Assembly: GCF_004365875.1 (NCBI RefSeq) | Contig: NZ_SODF01000004.1 | Location: 248,001-312,000, forward strand | Source of the DNA: Kribbella kalugense | GTDB taxonomy: Bacteria > Actinomycetota > Actinomycetes > Propionibacteriales > Kribbellaceae | DNA: 64,000 nucleotides | Reading direction: 5' to 3' | Shown: positions 42,217 through 54,687 of the stretch, piece by piece | Layout: every line of letters starts with the position of its first letter | How positions within the stretch are numbered: the first letter of the stretch is position 1 | Translations under genes and position numbers: made by a program | The notes under the pieces: generated by a model | Databases searched by the model: none | What the model was told of the DNA's origin: nothing | Seen by the model: the letters and a program-made list of their open reading frames with translations, nothing else

Positions 42217-45200
42217 GTGGGTATCGCCGTACTCGGCCCACTAACCATCGAGGGGGAGTGGAAGAACCTCGCACGACGCGATCGGGTCGTTCTGGCCGCG
42301 CTCGCAGTGCATCCGGGGGAGGTTGTCAGCGCTGGGGTTCTCGCTGACGTGTTATGGGGAGAACGACCGCCCGCCTCGGCGGCCAAGGTGATCCAGGGCT
42401 GTGTGGTCCGGCTACGCAAGTTGCTCGGCAGCCATTCGATCGAGACGTCGCCGGACGGTTACCGGCTGACGATTCCGCACGACCAGGTCGACAGTCAGCG
42501 CTTCGAGCGTGCGGTCGGACGGGCCGGTGTGCTGCTTGCGGCCGGCCAGGCAGAACGTGCGGCAGTGGTGCTGGCCGACGTACTGACGCTTTGGCGCGGC
42601 AGACCGTTCGACGAGGTCGCGGAGTGGGACAGCGCGCGGATCGAGCTCGCCCGGCTGAGCGAACTACGCCAGGTCGCGGAGGAGATGTACGTCGAGGCGT
42701 CGCTGCGATCCGGTGGTCACGAAGGCGTGCTGGCCAAGGCGAAGGCGCTGACCGCGGAGGCGCCGCTGCGTGAGCGACGATGGGCGCTGCTCGCGACAGC
42801 GCAGTACCAGACCGGTCGGCAAGGTGAGGCGCTGGAGACACTCCGGCGACTGCGGATGGTGCTCGACCGGGAGCTCGGACTCGACCCCAGTCCGGAGATC
42901 GACGCGCTGGAGCAGGCGATCCTGCGCCAGGACCCCGCACTGCTCGGACCGGTCGCACTCCCGGAGCCGAGTGCGAGCTGTCCGTACCAAGGCCTGAAGC
43001 CGTACGACGTTGCCGACGCCGAACTCTTCTTCGGCCGTGACACCGAGGTCGCTGACGGCCTGAGGAAACTGTCCGATCGCTCGATCCTCGCTGTCGTCGG
43101 GCCTTCCGGGTGCGGCAAGTCCTCGCTGATCCGTGCCGGCGTGGCCGCGACCTTGCAGCGCGATGGCGGCCGGATCGTGACGATCACGCCTGGCATCCAT
43201 CCGATGAAGACCCTCGCTGCCGCACTGCCCGGCGAGGGACCTCTGCCGACTCTGGTCGTCGACCAGTGCGAGGAGGTCTTCTCGCTGTGCCAGGACGTCA
43301 CCGAACGGCAGGCATTCCTCGCTCGGCTGACCGATCACACGAGCGGTGCGCGACTGATCCTGTCGTTCCGCGCCGACCGGCTCGCCGACATCGCCTCGTA
43401 CCCGGGTTTCGCCCGGACGCTGGAGGACGGGCTGCATCTGCTCACCGGCATGTCCGACGGAGAGCTGCGGACAGCGATCACCGAGCCCGCGCGGCTTGCT
43501 TCTCTGGTCGTCGAACCAGGGCTGATCGACTTACTGGTCGGCGAGGTGGCCGGCCGTCCCGGCGCGCTGCCGCTGATGTCTCACGTCCTCGCCGAGACCT
43601 GGCAGCGCCGCGAAGGCCGCACACTGACTGTCGCGGGTTACCGGGCATCCGGCGGCATCCAAGGTGCGGTGGCCCAGTCAGCCGAGCAGGTGTACGCACA
43701 GCTCACGCCCGGGCAGCAGCCACTGTTCCGCGCGCTGCTGCTGCGCCTGGTCACTCCAGGCCCCGACGGCGAACCAGTTCGCAGCAGGCTGCCGCGACGT
43801 ACGGTCGTCACCGGCCCCGAGTCGGACCTGCTGATCGATCTGCTGATCAGTTCGCGCCTGGTCACCAGCGACGACGGTGTGGTGGAACTGGCTCACGAAG
43901 CCCTGGCCAGGGCCTGGCCGCGCCTGCGCGGCTGGCTCGAGGACGACCTGGAGGGCCAGCGGATCTTCCATCACCTCACGCAGGTCGCTGACTCCTGGGA
44001 GTCGCTGGATCGTCCGGAGAGCGAGCTGTACCGCGGCGTCCGGCTCGCGAAGGCGCTGCAGTGGCGAGACGACGCACGACCCGATCTCACCGACACCGAG
44101 CGTGAGTTCCTTGCCGCGAGCGAACGCCTCTCGGTCGCAGAGCTCCGCGCCGCCGAGGAGCAGACCCGTCATCAGATCCGGGTCAACCGACGCCTCCGTA
44201 CCGCGCTCGGCACCGCCGCGTTCCTCCTCGTCGGAGCCCTGATCGCCGGGTTCCTCGCGGTCGGGCAAGCCCGACGAGCCGACCGCCAGGCCCTCGCCGC
44301 CGAGCAGGCAGCCGTTGTGGCGGACGCCGGCCGCGCCGGCGCGAAGGCCGTTGTAGAGACCGACATCGATACCTCACTGCTGCTCGCTGTCGCTGCCGTT
44401 CGCATGAACGACTCACCTGAGTCCCGATCCAACCTGCTGGCCGCGATCGCCAAACATCCACAGCTGATGACCTCGATCGAGACCGAGAAGGTGGATTCCT
44501 ACGGCCTCGAGGTGAGTGCGGACGGGCGCCGGGCCTTCATCTACGCCGCGAGTGGCCATGTCCTCAGTTACGACCTGACCACCGGCACACCGGTTGCCTC
44601 CTACAAGCCACCGAACCGGTCGGGTGGCGCGGATCATCTCGACTTCCTGGACCCCATCGCGCTGAGCCCGGGTGATCGCGAACTGGCCGTCGGGACGCCG
44701 CCTCCGAGTACCGAACCGGTGGTCTTGCTCGATCCGACGACGCTGAAGCCGACCGGTCGCCGGCTACCGGGCTTCGCCAAGACACCTGCCCGCGCGACGC
44801 ACGTCGGTTACAGCCGCGACGGACGCTCGCTCGTCGCGACGATCCAGTACTACGGCGACGGACCGACGAACGACTTCAGCAGCGGCGCCGTCTTCATCTG
44901 GGACATCAGCCCGGGTCGCGCGCCATCCGTACGGCGAGTCGTTCCGCTGGCCGCCGCATCCGTGCAGGACGCGGTCCTCAGCCCGGCCGGCGACCGCATC
45001 TACCTGAGCAAGCCGGCCTCGGCGTACGACGTTGCCAACGGCAAACGACTGTGGTCGAGACCGGAGTTCGTCTTCACCCAGGCCGATGTCGCTCCGGACG
45101 GTAAGACCCTGCTGTTCGCGGGGGAGGCGAGGGACACCGCAGGCCCTGACTACGACGACGTCCTGCTGGTCAACGCGGCGACCGGCGCGACTGTGCGCCG

Positions 45201-46493
45201 CCTGGAAAAGCGCGAGTCCAACCCACTCAATGCCCACTTCTCGCATGACGGCAAGGCGTTGGCCTCGGTAGGAGCCGACCATCGGGTCGTGGTCTGGGAC
45301 ACCGCCACCGGAGCGCCGTTGGAGGACATACCGATCGCCGAACGCGACAGCCTGACTGCCGCCTTCAGTCCGCGCGACGATCGGCTGTACACGTCAGCGG
45401 GCGACAGTGCTTTGCGGAGCTGGGATCTCACCGGCAGCAACCGGCTCCTGAGCGAGCAAACGGCTCCGCCCGGCTTCCAGTACGGATGTCGATTCATCGC
45501 CCCCGGCGGTCGGAGGTACTTCCGCCTGCTCAATTTCGACGCCGCCTACCTGGACCCGGGAGTACCGGCTGGGGTTTTCGTCGACACCGCCACCGGAAAG
45601 CTCGTCCAGTTCGACGCGAGCGATCTCGGTGAGACGACGAACAGCTGCGGCACCTGGAATCCGAGCGGAGATCGTTTCGCTCTCGGCAACCTGGCCGGAA
45701 CGGTTTTCGTGGAGGACGCCCGGACCGGCCGCCAGGTGGCCAAACGGAAGGTTACGGCCGCGAAGATCCAGGACCTCGACTACAGCGGACGCGACGGCAG
45801 TCGCTTGGTCGTCGGTGACGCGTCCGGCCTCGCCACGCTTCTCGACGCTGCCACGCTCCGCCCGGTGACCAAGCCCGTTCAGGTGGGTGGACCGATCGCC
45901 TGGCTGTCGGCGAGCCCTGACAACCGGTCCGCGTTCCTGGTGATCGGAGGCCGCAAGATCTCCGACCGTCTCGACGCCCCATCCGATCGATGGGCGTTGG
46001 TAGACCTGGTGGAGGGGCGGGTCGTCCGACGCGGAACCTTCCCGATGCGTGTCCCCAGCATCGTGGCCTTCGCCCCGGACGGAACCCGGGTGGCCGTCGG
46101 CAGCGAGAAGGGAGACGTGCTGCTCATGGATCCCGCCACCGGCGAGAACCTCGCCACGCCGCGGATCGTCCACCAGGGCTGGGTCAACGGGATCGCCTTC
46201 TCTCCGGACAGTTCGCTGTTGGTCTCGTCGGGATGGGACGGCGGCATTGGCCTGTTCGATGGCAAGACGGCGGCCTTGCTCGGCACGATCATGACGCCGA
46301 ACCAGCAGCTGGTCACGGCCGATTTCCTGCCGGATGGCCGTACCGTCGCAATCGCGGCGTACGACGACGGCGTCTATCACTGGGACACCCGGCTGGCGCA
46401 CACGATCGAGCTGGCGTGCCGGATGGCCGGCCGGCAGTTGACGGCCGACGAGTGGCGGGAGAACTTCGGTGATCGGCCGTACGTGAAGACGTG

Positions 46494-46497
<4 letters not shown>
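42217..46497 (+). CDS. BTAD (SARP-like) - nSTAND1 NTPase - transmembrane - WD40-like regulator
   Basis: This protein has about 1426 residues from GTG 42217; GTG 42202 would add five. Residues 1-90 form an OmpR-like DNA-binding domain (GIAVLGPLTIEG, SAAKVIQGCVVRLRKLLG). The BTAD domain spans ~95-245. An nSTAND1-type NTPase runs from ~250 to 600, starting YQGLKPYDVADAELFFGRD, with Walker A GPSGCGKSSLIRAG, Walker B TLVVDQCEEVF and sensor-like RADRLADIA. One membrane helix lies near 675-695 (TALGTAAFLLVGALIAGFLA). About 700 residues of WD40-like repeats follow (VVVWDTATGAPLEDIPIAER; GLFDGKTAALLGTIMTPNQQ). A DNA-binding domain tethered to the membrane by a sensory propeller is implied. The last 4 bp overlap convergent glgX. 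Confidence 0.9.
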
Positions 46498-48605
<2,108 letters not shown>

Positions 48606-48722
48606 AGTTAGGGGTGAGTTCTCGATAGTGAGGTACTTCTGTTCGTGAGACGGTAGTTGCGAACGGCTGTGCGCAGTGATACGCAAGGACCGTTAGTAAT
48701 TACCCACCCATTTGGGGATCTC

Positions 48723-49745
48723 ATGTCGGAAGAGCTTGCCGGTCTGACCGTAGGTCTGATCGGCGCGGGCAACATCGCCCACGTGCACGTGGCAGCGTGG
48801 AAGGCCCTCGGGGCCCGGGTCCTGGTGCACTCGCTGGAGGGCGCCGAGGACCTGTCGGAGCAGTACGGCCTGGAGGTCGCACCGTCACTGGACGGCTTGC
48901 TGGCCGAGGTCGAGTTCGTCGACATCGTCACGCCGTCGGCGACGCACAAGGAGATCACGCTGGCCGCGATCAAGGCGGGCAAGAACGTGATCTGCGAGAA
49001 GCCGCTGACGCTCACCGCGGCCGACTCGCACGAAGTCATCGACGCGGCCCAGGCGGCCGGCGTCCGGCTGTACCCGGCCCACGTGGTCCGGTTCTTCCCG
49101 GCCTACAAGGCGGCGTACGACGCGATTCAGGCCGGCCGGATCGGTGAGGTCGCGGTGGCGCGGTTCTACCGGCAGGCGTCCTCGCCGGCCGGCGCCGGTT
49201 GGTACCGGGACGTGGCTCGCTCCGGCGGCGTGATCATGGACCTGATGGTCCACGACCTCGACCAGGCCCGTTGGCTGTGCGGCGAGGTGACCAGCGTGTA
49301 CGCCGTACAGAACCCGCCGACCGTCGACGGCATCAGCCCGGTCAACGTGGCGGCGCATGTCACGCTCACACACGAGTCGGGCGCGATCAGCCACTGCCGC
49401 GCGACCTGGGGAGCGACGGGTACGACGTTCCAGACCGGGTTCCAGGTGGCCGGATCGACCGGCGTACTGAAGTTCACCTCGGACAGCGACACGGGTTACA
49501 AGGAAGAGCTGCAGAACGGCGCGGCGGACGGCGACCTGCTGATTCCGGCGTCGACGTTGGGGGAGAGCCCGTACCTGAGCCAGTTGCGCGAGTTGGCTGT
49601 CGGCCTTCGTGGCGGACCGGATCCGCGGGTGCTCGCGTCCGACGGTGCGACCGCCGTCTACCTGGCCGAAGCGGCCCGCGCGTCGATGGAGTCCGGCCAG
49701 CCGATCGACATGAAGACCTTCGTCTCGACGGGAGCAGTGGCATGA
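48723..49745 (+). CDS. Gfo/Idh/MocA-family oxidoreductase
   Basis: The protein has 340 residues. The Rossmann N-terminus is LTVGLIGAGNIAHVHVAAWK (~7-26), and the family lysine motif is VICEKPLTL (~93-101). The C-terminal alpha/beta domain carries GGVIMDLMVHDLDQARWLCG with the usual Asp/His pair. Members oxidise or reduce sugars and cyclitols with NAD(P). ATG 48723 follows TTTGGGGATC; the longer frame to 48657 is rejected. The stop overlaps the next oxidoreductase by ATGA, so both are co-translated. A sugar or inositol derivative is the likely substrate; no transporter is adjacent to refine this. Confidence 0.9.
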   Translation: MSEELAGLTVGLIGAGNIAHVHVAAWKALGARVLVHSLEGAEDLSEQYGLEVAPSLDGLLAEVEFVDIVTPSATHKEITLAAIKAGKNVICEKPLTLTAADSHEVIDAAQAAGVRLYPAHVVRFFPAYKAAYDAIQAGRIGEVAVARFYRQASSPAGAGWYRDVARSGGVIMDLMVHDLDQARWLCGEVTSVYAVQNPPTVDGISPVNVAAHVTLTHESGAISHCRATWGATGTTFQTGFQVAGSTGVLKFTSDSDTGYKEELQNGAADGDLLIPASTLGESPYLSQLRELAVGLRGGPDPRVLASDGATAVYLAEAARASMESGQPIDMKTFVSTGAVA

Positions 49746-50785
49746 CCCTGAAGGTTGCTCTGGCTTCGTTCGCCCACGTTCACGCCGGTTCGTACGCGCA
49801 TCTGCTCGCCGCGATGCCGGACGTCGAGGTGCTGTCCGCCGACCCCGACGGTGCGTCCGCACCGGATGACGGACCGCGCGGTGCAGCTCTTGCTGAGGCA
49901 TTCGGCATCCCGTACGTCGACACATACGACGAACTGTTCGACTGGGGACCCGACGCCGTCATCGTGACGTCGGAGAACTCCGGTCACCGAGCACTCGTCG
50001 AGCGGGCCGCCGCTGTCGGCGCACATGTCTTGTGTGAGAAGCCGCTGGCCACGGAGGTTGCCGACGGCGAGGCGATGCTTGCTGCGTGTGAGGCGGCCGG
50101 GACGATCCTGATGATCGCGTACCCGGTCCGCTTCGCGCCGTCGTACCTGCAGCTGCGGGCCAACGTCGAAGCGGGTCGGCTCGGCGACGTGTTCGCCGTA
50201 CTGGGGACGAACAACGGGAAGATCCCGTACGCCGCGCGGCAGTGGTTCACCGACGCCAAACTGGCCGGCGGGGGAGCGATGGTCGACCACACCGTGCACT
50301 GCGCGGACCTGATCGACGGCCTGACCGGTGGTGCGTCCGCGACTCGGGTGTACGCCGCTTCCAACCGGATCCTGCATCAGGACAAGGGAGTGGAGGTGGA
50401 GACCGGCGGTCTGGTCACGATCAACTACGACAACGGGCTGTTGGCAACCATCGACTTCTCGTGGAGCGTTCCGGACAACGGTCCGACATGGGGTGGCGTG
50501 TCGCTTCAGGTGACCGGCACCAACGGGTCGGTGGAGATCGAGCCGTTCCGGCCGCACGTGGGTGGCACGGACGCCTCGGGTGAGGTGTACCTCGCGATCG
50601 GCGGCAATCTGGACGCGTCGATGGTCAACACGTTCCTGGACGCCGTACGCACGGCCGGCCCGGCGAAGGCCGGCGTCGCGCCTGCCGTCGTACCCCAACC
50701 GGACGGCGCCGTCGGCCTCCGCACCCTCCGCATAGTCGACGCCGCCCGCCGCTCCGCAGCCTCCGGTCAGGCGATCGATCTTTAG
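49742..50785 (+). CDS. Second Gfo/Idh/MocA-family oxidoreductase
   Basis: The protein has 347 residues. It starts MTLKVALASFAHVHAGSYAH, a less canonical nucleotide-binding loop (SFAHVHA instead of GxGxxG). The CEKPLAT motif (~98-104) and the second-domain GGGAMVDHTVHCADLIDGLT with its Asp-His pair are intact. It is paralogous to the upstream gene and coupled to it by ATGA. The changed loop suggests different cofactor use or substrate. A pair of such enzymes often carries out sequential or reverse redox steps on one sugar. Confidence 0.9.
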   Translation: MTLKVALASFAHVHAGSYAHLLAAMPDVEVLSADPDGASAPDDGPRGAALAEAFGIPYVDTYDELFDWGPDAVIVTSENSGHRALVERAAAVGAHVLCEKPLATEVADGEAMLAACEAAGTILMIAYPVRFAPSYLQLRANVEAGRLGDVFAVLGTNNGKIPYAARQWFTDAKLAGGGAMVDHTVHCADLIDGLTGGASATRVYAASNRILHQDKGVEVETGGLVTINYDNGLLATIDFSWSVPDNGPTWGGVSLQVTGTNGSVEIEPFRPHVGGTDASGEVYLAIGGNLDASMVNTFLDAVRTAGPAKAGVAPAVVPQPDGAVGLRTLRIVDAARRSAASGQAIDL

Positions 50786-50819
50786 GAGCCCGTAGTACAC
50801 CTGCTTGCTCTGGTCCGGT

Positions 50820-50863
50820 ACGGTTCCCGGGGATGTGACCGACGGGTAGTCCCCGGGAACCGT
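50820..50863 (+). terminator. Strong stem-loop between the oxidoreductases and echA
   Basis: ACGGTTCCCGGGGA (50820-50833) pairs perfectly with TCCCCGGGAACCGT (50850-50863) around a 16-nt loop. Only three T follow before the echA Shine-Dalgarno TAGGAG (50865-50870). It can end the oxidoreductase transcript, but its contact with the SD also allows an attenuator or RNA-control role. Confidence 0.65.
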
Positions 50864-50877
50864 TTAGGAGCGACGTG

Positions 50878-51657
50878 ATGGGTGAGTTCGTCAACCTGAC
50901 CGTGAGCGACGGTGTCGGTACGATCCGGCTGGATCGGCCGAAGATGAACGCACTGAACGTCCAGGTGCAGGAGGAGATCCGGGCCGCCGCACTCGAGGCG
51001 ACCGCCTCGGACGAGGTCCGCGCGGTGGTCATCTACGGCGGCGAGCGGGTGTTCGCGGCCGGCGCGGACATCAAGGAGATGGCCGACATGTCGTACGCCG
51101 ACATGGCCAAGCGCTCCGGTCCGCTGCAGTCGTCGCTCAGCGCGGTCGCCGAGATCCCGAAGCCGACCGTTGCCGCGATCACCGGGTACGCGCTCGGTGG
51201 CGGGTGTGAGCTCGCGCTCTGCACCGACTACCGGATCGCCGCCGAGGACGCCAAGCTCGGCCAGCCGGAGATCCTGCTCGGCATCATTCCGGGCGCCGGT
51301 GGCACCCAGCGGCTGTCCCGGCTGATCGGCCCGTCCAAGGCGAAGGACCTGATCTACAGCGGGCGGTTCGTGGACGCCGCCGAATCGCTCGCGATCGGTC
51401 TGGTCGACAAGGTCGTACCGGCCGCCTCGGTGTACGCGGAAGCGGTTGCCTGGGCATCGCAGTTCTCGCGGGGCGCGGCGATGGCGCTGCGGGCCGCGAA
51501 GCAGTCGATCGACTCCGGGCTGGGCGTCGACCTGACCACCGGGCTGGAGATCGAGCGGCAGCAGTTCGCCGCGCTGTTCGCCACCGAGGACCGCGCGATC
51601 GGGATGAAGTCCTTCGTCGAGAATGGCCCCGGTAAGGCCGAATTCAAGGGAATCTGA
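50878..51657 (+). CDS. Enoyl-CoA hydratase/isomerase family protein (crotonase), EchA17-like
   Basis: Hydrates trans-2-enoyl-CoA in beta-oxidation-type reactions. The protein has 259 residues. Oxyanion-hole segments are FAAGADIKEM (~59-68) and ITGYALGGGCELAL (~101-114), and both catalytic glutamates appear in the CELAL and GQPEILLGIIPGAGG regions. ATG 50878 is 7 nt after TAGGAG; GTG 50875 is the alternative. It overlaps the following methyltransferase gene by one base. The neighbourhood recalls mycobacterial echA17, which is also followed by a methyltransferase and lies near fixAB. Confidence 0.92.
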   Translation: MGEFVNLTVSDGVGTIRLDRPKMNALNVQVQEEIRAAALEATASDEVRAVVIYGGERVFAAGADIKEMADMSYADMAKRSGPLQSSLSAVAEIPKPTVAAITGYALGGGCELALCTDYRIAAEDAKLGQPEILLGIIPGAGGTQRLSRLIGPSKAKDLIYSGRFVDAAESLAIGLVDKVVPAASVYAEAVAWASQFSRGAAMALRAAKQSIDSGLGVDLTTGLEIERQQFAALFATEDRAIGMKSFVENGPGKAEFKGI

Positions 51658-52607
51658 TGTCTGCTACCTCCAAGCCAGCCGCCTCCGCCGAAGACATCGA
51701 GGCGGCTTGGAACGACAACAAGCTCGCCCAGGTGCTCTACCACGACTGGGAGGCTTCGACGTACGACGAGAAGTGGTCGATCTCGTACGACGAACGCTGT
51801 GTCGACTACGCCCGTGATCGGTTCAACGCCGTCGCGGGCTCGCGCGGCTGGCCGTACGGGAAGTCGCTCGAGATCGGCGCCGGGACGGGCTTCTTCACGC
51901 TGAACCTCAAGCTGGCCGGCGTTCTGGACGAGGCGCACGTCACGGACCTGTCGCCGGGCATGGTCGAGGCGGCGAAGAAGAACGCGAAGACGCTCGGGTT
52001 CGCGATCGAGGGCCGGGTCGCGGACGCGGAGAAGCTGCCGTACGACGACGACACCTTCGACCTGGTCATCGGGCACGCGGTCATCCACCACATCCCGGAC
52101 GTCGAGCTCGCCTTCCGCGAGATGCTGCGCGTGCTCAAGCCGGGCGGCCGCTTCGTGATCTGCGGCGAACCCACGCGGTACGGCGACATTGTGGCGCGGC
52201 GGCTGTCGCGGTTCACCTGGTGGGCGACCACGAACGTGACCAAGCTGCCGGCGCTGGCGAATTGGCGGCGGCCGCAGTCCGAGCTGGACGAGTCCTCGCG
52301 TGCGGCCGCGCTGGAAGCGGTCGTGGATCTGCACACGTTCGACCCGGACACGCTGGCGCGGATGGCGACGCGGGCCGGTGCTTCGAAGGTTCGTACCGTC
52401 ACCGAGGAGTTGCTGGCGGCGTGGGTCGGGTGGCCGATCCGGACCTTCGAGGCCGCCGTACCGGAGCAGAAGCTCGGGTTCGGGTGGCGGATGTTCGCCT
52501 ACAAGTCGTGGTTGCAGCTGTCGAAGGTCGACAAGGCGCTGTCGAGCGTCGTACCGGACGAGCTTTACTACAACGTCTCGATCACGGGTGTCGCAGACAA
52601 GCAGTAG
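51657..52607 (+). CDS. Class I SAM-dependent methyltransferase (Rv3038c-like)
   Basis: The protein has 316 residues. SAM motif I is LEIGAGTGFFTLNL (~65-78), motif II is VTDLSPGMVEAAKKNA and motif III is LVIGHAVIHHIPDVELAF, followed by VLKPGGRFVICGEP. The C-terminal ~120 residues are a specific extension. It is translationally coupled to echA (TGATG). By position it corresponds to Rv3038c next to echA17 in Mycobacterium tuberculosis; that synteny is from memory. The substrate is unknown, possibly a lipid or polysaccharide precursor. Confidence 0.88.
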   Translation: MSATSKPAASAEDIEAAWNDNKLAQVLYHDWEASTYDEKWSISYDERCVDYARDRFNAVAGSRGWPYGKSLEIGAGTGFFTLNLKLAGVLDEAHVTDLSPGMVEAAKKNAKTLGFAIEGRVADAEKLPYDDDTFDLVIGHAVIHHIPDVELAFREMLRVLKPGGRFVICGEPTRYGDIVARRLSRFTWWATTNVTKLPALANWRRPQSELDESSRAAALEAVVDLHTFDPDTLARMATRAGASKVRTVTEELLAAWVGWPIRTFEAAVPEQKLGFGWRMFAYKSWLQLSKVDKALSSVVPDELYYNVSITGVADKQ

Positions 52608-52616
52608 GGTGTGTTG

Positions 52617-53525
52617 ATGCGGTTACTCACCGCGGCGAATCTGGGCTGGGTGGTGCGCCATCGGGCGTGGACGCCGTACTACCTGAAGCGGTACTGGCGG
52701 TTCGCCTGGTTCAAGCTGCGTCATCCGCAGGTGATCACCGAGGGTTTCGTGTTCCTGGGCAAGCACCTGGAGATCGTGGCCCGGCCCGGTCACGGCCGGA
52801 TCATCCTCGGCAAATGGGTGCATCTCGGTGACGAGACCCGGCTGCGGGCGCACGAGGGGACGCTGCGGATCGGCGACAAGGTCGTGTTCGCCCGCGATGT
52901 GACGGTGAACTGCTACCTGGACATCGAGATCGGCGCGTCGACGCTGATCGCGGACTGGACCTATATCTGCGATTTCGACCACAAGACCGAGGACCTGGAT
53001 CTGCCGATCAAGGACCAGGGCCTGGTGAAATCGCCGGTCCGGATCGGCCCGGACTGCTGGCTGGCCACGAAAGTCACAGTCACCCGCGGTGCCGACATCG
53101 GCCGCGGCGCGGTGATCGGCGCGAACAGCGTTGCCCGCGGCAACATCCCGGCGTACGCCGTGGCAGCGGGCGTCCCCGCCGTCGTACTAGCCGATCGCAC
53201 CAGCCGCTACGAGGCAGGTGCCGAACGCCGCAAATACCTGGCCGGCCTAGCCGAAGCCAACAACAAAACCGCCGCCCAACTCCACACCGGCAGCCCCGCT
53301 CCCGCTGCGGTCCCTCCCGATGATGACGTGGATTCTTCTCCTTCCGGTGACACCTCGGCGGCTGCGCGGAGCGTCGTACCGGAGGATGCGGGTGGTGATG
53401 AGGTAGAAGCAGGTGGTGAGAAAGAGACCCCCGAGGGCTTCTCAAGTTACTCACCAGTCGGGCACTATGGCCCCCACGTCCGGTCGGACGCCCACGACCG
53501 GTTGAGCGTCGGAGAGGAGAAGTAG
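52617..53525 (+). CDS. Left-handed beta-helix acyltransferase (Rv3034c-like) with disordered tail
   Basis: The protein has 302 residues from ATG 52617; GTG 52611 is the alternative. A helical N-terminus (LGWVVRHRAWTPYYLKRYWR) is followed by hexapeptide repeats from ~50 to 190: FLGKHLEIVARPGHGRIILG, VTVNCYLDIEIGASTLIADW, and the catalytic-His segment ICDFDHKTEDLDLPIKDQGL. The last ~95 residues are acidic, Ser/Gly/Glu-rich and probably disordered. The family transfers acetyl or longer acyl groups to sugars. In mycobacteria the equivalent gene lies in the methylglucose lipopolysaccharide locus. The next gene starts one base after its stop. Confidence 0.88.
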   Translation: MRLLTAANLGWVVRHRAWTPYYLKRYWRFAWFKLRHPQVITEGFVFLGKHLEIVARPGHGRIILGKWVHLGDETRLRAHEGTLRIGDKVVFARDVTVNCYLDIEIGASTLIADWTYICDFDHKTEDLDLPIKDQGLVKSPVRIGPDCWLATKVTVTRGADIGRGAVIGANSVARGNIPAYAVAAGVPAVVLADRTSRYEAGAERRKYLAGLAEANNKTAAQLHTGSPAPAAVPPDDDVDSSPSGDTSAAARSVVPEDAGGDEVEAGGEKETPEGFSSYSPVGHYGPHVRSDAHDRLSVGEEK

Positions 53526-53526
53526 C

Positions 53527-54687
53527 GTGGCTGACCAGGCTGCGATCGGTCCCACCGATCCGGCTACCCGGTCGCTGCTCGACCAGGCCGCGACCGACGG
53601 CTCGATCACGCAGGCGCGAACGCGTGCGGTCGACCCGGTTCCGATCGTCGCCCCGTTTGTCGTCCCGCTTGCCCCGGATGTTGCCCAGAATGTTGCAGGG
53701 CCGGCGGCACCCGGCAGCGCTACGTTGGAACCAGTGCTTGAAACGAACGAATCAGACTTGGGCGTGAACGAAGGCATGAACACCGAAGCACAGGCAGACG
53801 GCAGTACCGCGGCACCGGCGCCGGTAGCGGGTGCCCGCCGCCGGCTGTCGCCGCGCCCGGTCCCGGTCAGTCGGCGTAGGAGACCGCCGGCAGAGGCGAC
53901 CGAAGTGACCGAGGTGGGCACGGACGAGGAACCGACCCCGGCTGAGGAGATGGACGACGTGGGTACGCAGGACGAGAAGGCGACGGCCGCCGAAGCCGCC
54001 AAGCCAGGCGCGACGCCGGACCCCGATACCAGTACTGGTACGGGGTCTGTCGGCGCGACCGCGACGAAGACCGCGCGCCCGAAGACGGCCGCGGAGATCG
54101 TGGCGGAGCAGCGGGCGCGGGAGAAGGCGGCGGCCGAGGCCACGTCGGGTGCGGCCGCCTCGGAGGATGCCGCAACCGGTCAGGCCGCAGACGCCGCGAG
54201 CAAAGACACTGAAGGCAAGGCTGCGACTGGCAGCGGCGCGGCCGTGACGTCGGGTATCGCCGCGAGCTCGGCAGGCAAGTCGACCGGCAAGGCGTCCGGT
54301 TCGACTGGTGCCTCGGGCAACAAACCGCCGACGGCCAGGGGTGGTTCGTCGGGGTCGTCGGGTTCGGGCAAGGGCAAGCAGGCGTTGAGCTCGGTCGGTT
54401 CCGGCGTACGCAAGCTGCGCAACCTGATCGCGTCGGTGATCTGGCTGATCGCGGTGCTCGCGGCGGCCGTGCTGGCGCTCGGTGCGCTGTTCACCGCGCT
54501 GGACCAGACCAACCAGAGCAACGAGATCGTGCGCTGGATCCTGGAGCGCGGTCACGATCTGGTCGGCCCGTTCAAGGACCTGTTCCGGCTGGAGACCGCG
54601 AAGAACACCCTGCTGGTCAACTGGGGTATCGCCGCGCTCGTCTACCTGATCGCCGGCAAGATCGTCGAGAAAATCATCCGCCCGTAG
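53527..54687 (+). CDS. Ala/Thr-rich disordered protein with C-terminal membrane domain
   Basis: The protein has 386 residues. About 290 residues are low-complexity (Ala, Thr, Gly, Ser, Glu), including RRRLSPRPVPVSRRRR and AEIVAEQRAREKAAAE. Two membrane helices follow: LIASVIWLIAVLAAAVLALG (~297-320) and LLVNWGIAALVYLIAGKIVE (~361-380), separated by an amphipathic loop (LDQTNQSNEIVRWILERGHD). GTG 53527 follows GGAGAGGAGAAG. It completes the operon with the acyltransferase and may anchor a complex at the membrane. I do not recognise a named family. It overlaps the convergent methyltransferase by 14 bp. Confidence 0.75.
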   Translation: MADQAAIGPTDPATRSLLDQAATDGSITQARTRAVDPVPIVAPFVVPLAPDVAQNVAGPAAPGSATLEPVLETNESDLGVNEGMNTEAQADGSTAAPAPVAGARRRLSPRPVPVSRRRRPPAEATEVTEVGTDEEPTPAEEMDDVGTQDEKATAAEAAKPGATPDPDTSTGTGSVGATATKTARPKTAAEIVAEQRAREKAAAEATSGAAASEDAATGQAADAASKDTEGKAATGSGAAVTSGIAASSAGKSTGKASGSTGASGNKPPTARGGSSGSSGSGKGKQALSSVGSGVRKLRNLIASVIWLIAVLAAAVLALGALFTALDQTNQSNEIVRWILERGHDLVGPFKDLFRLETAKNTLLVNWGIAALVYLIAGKIVEKIIRP

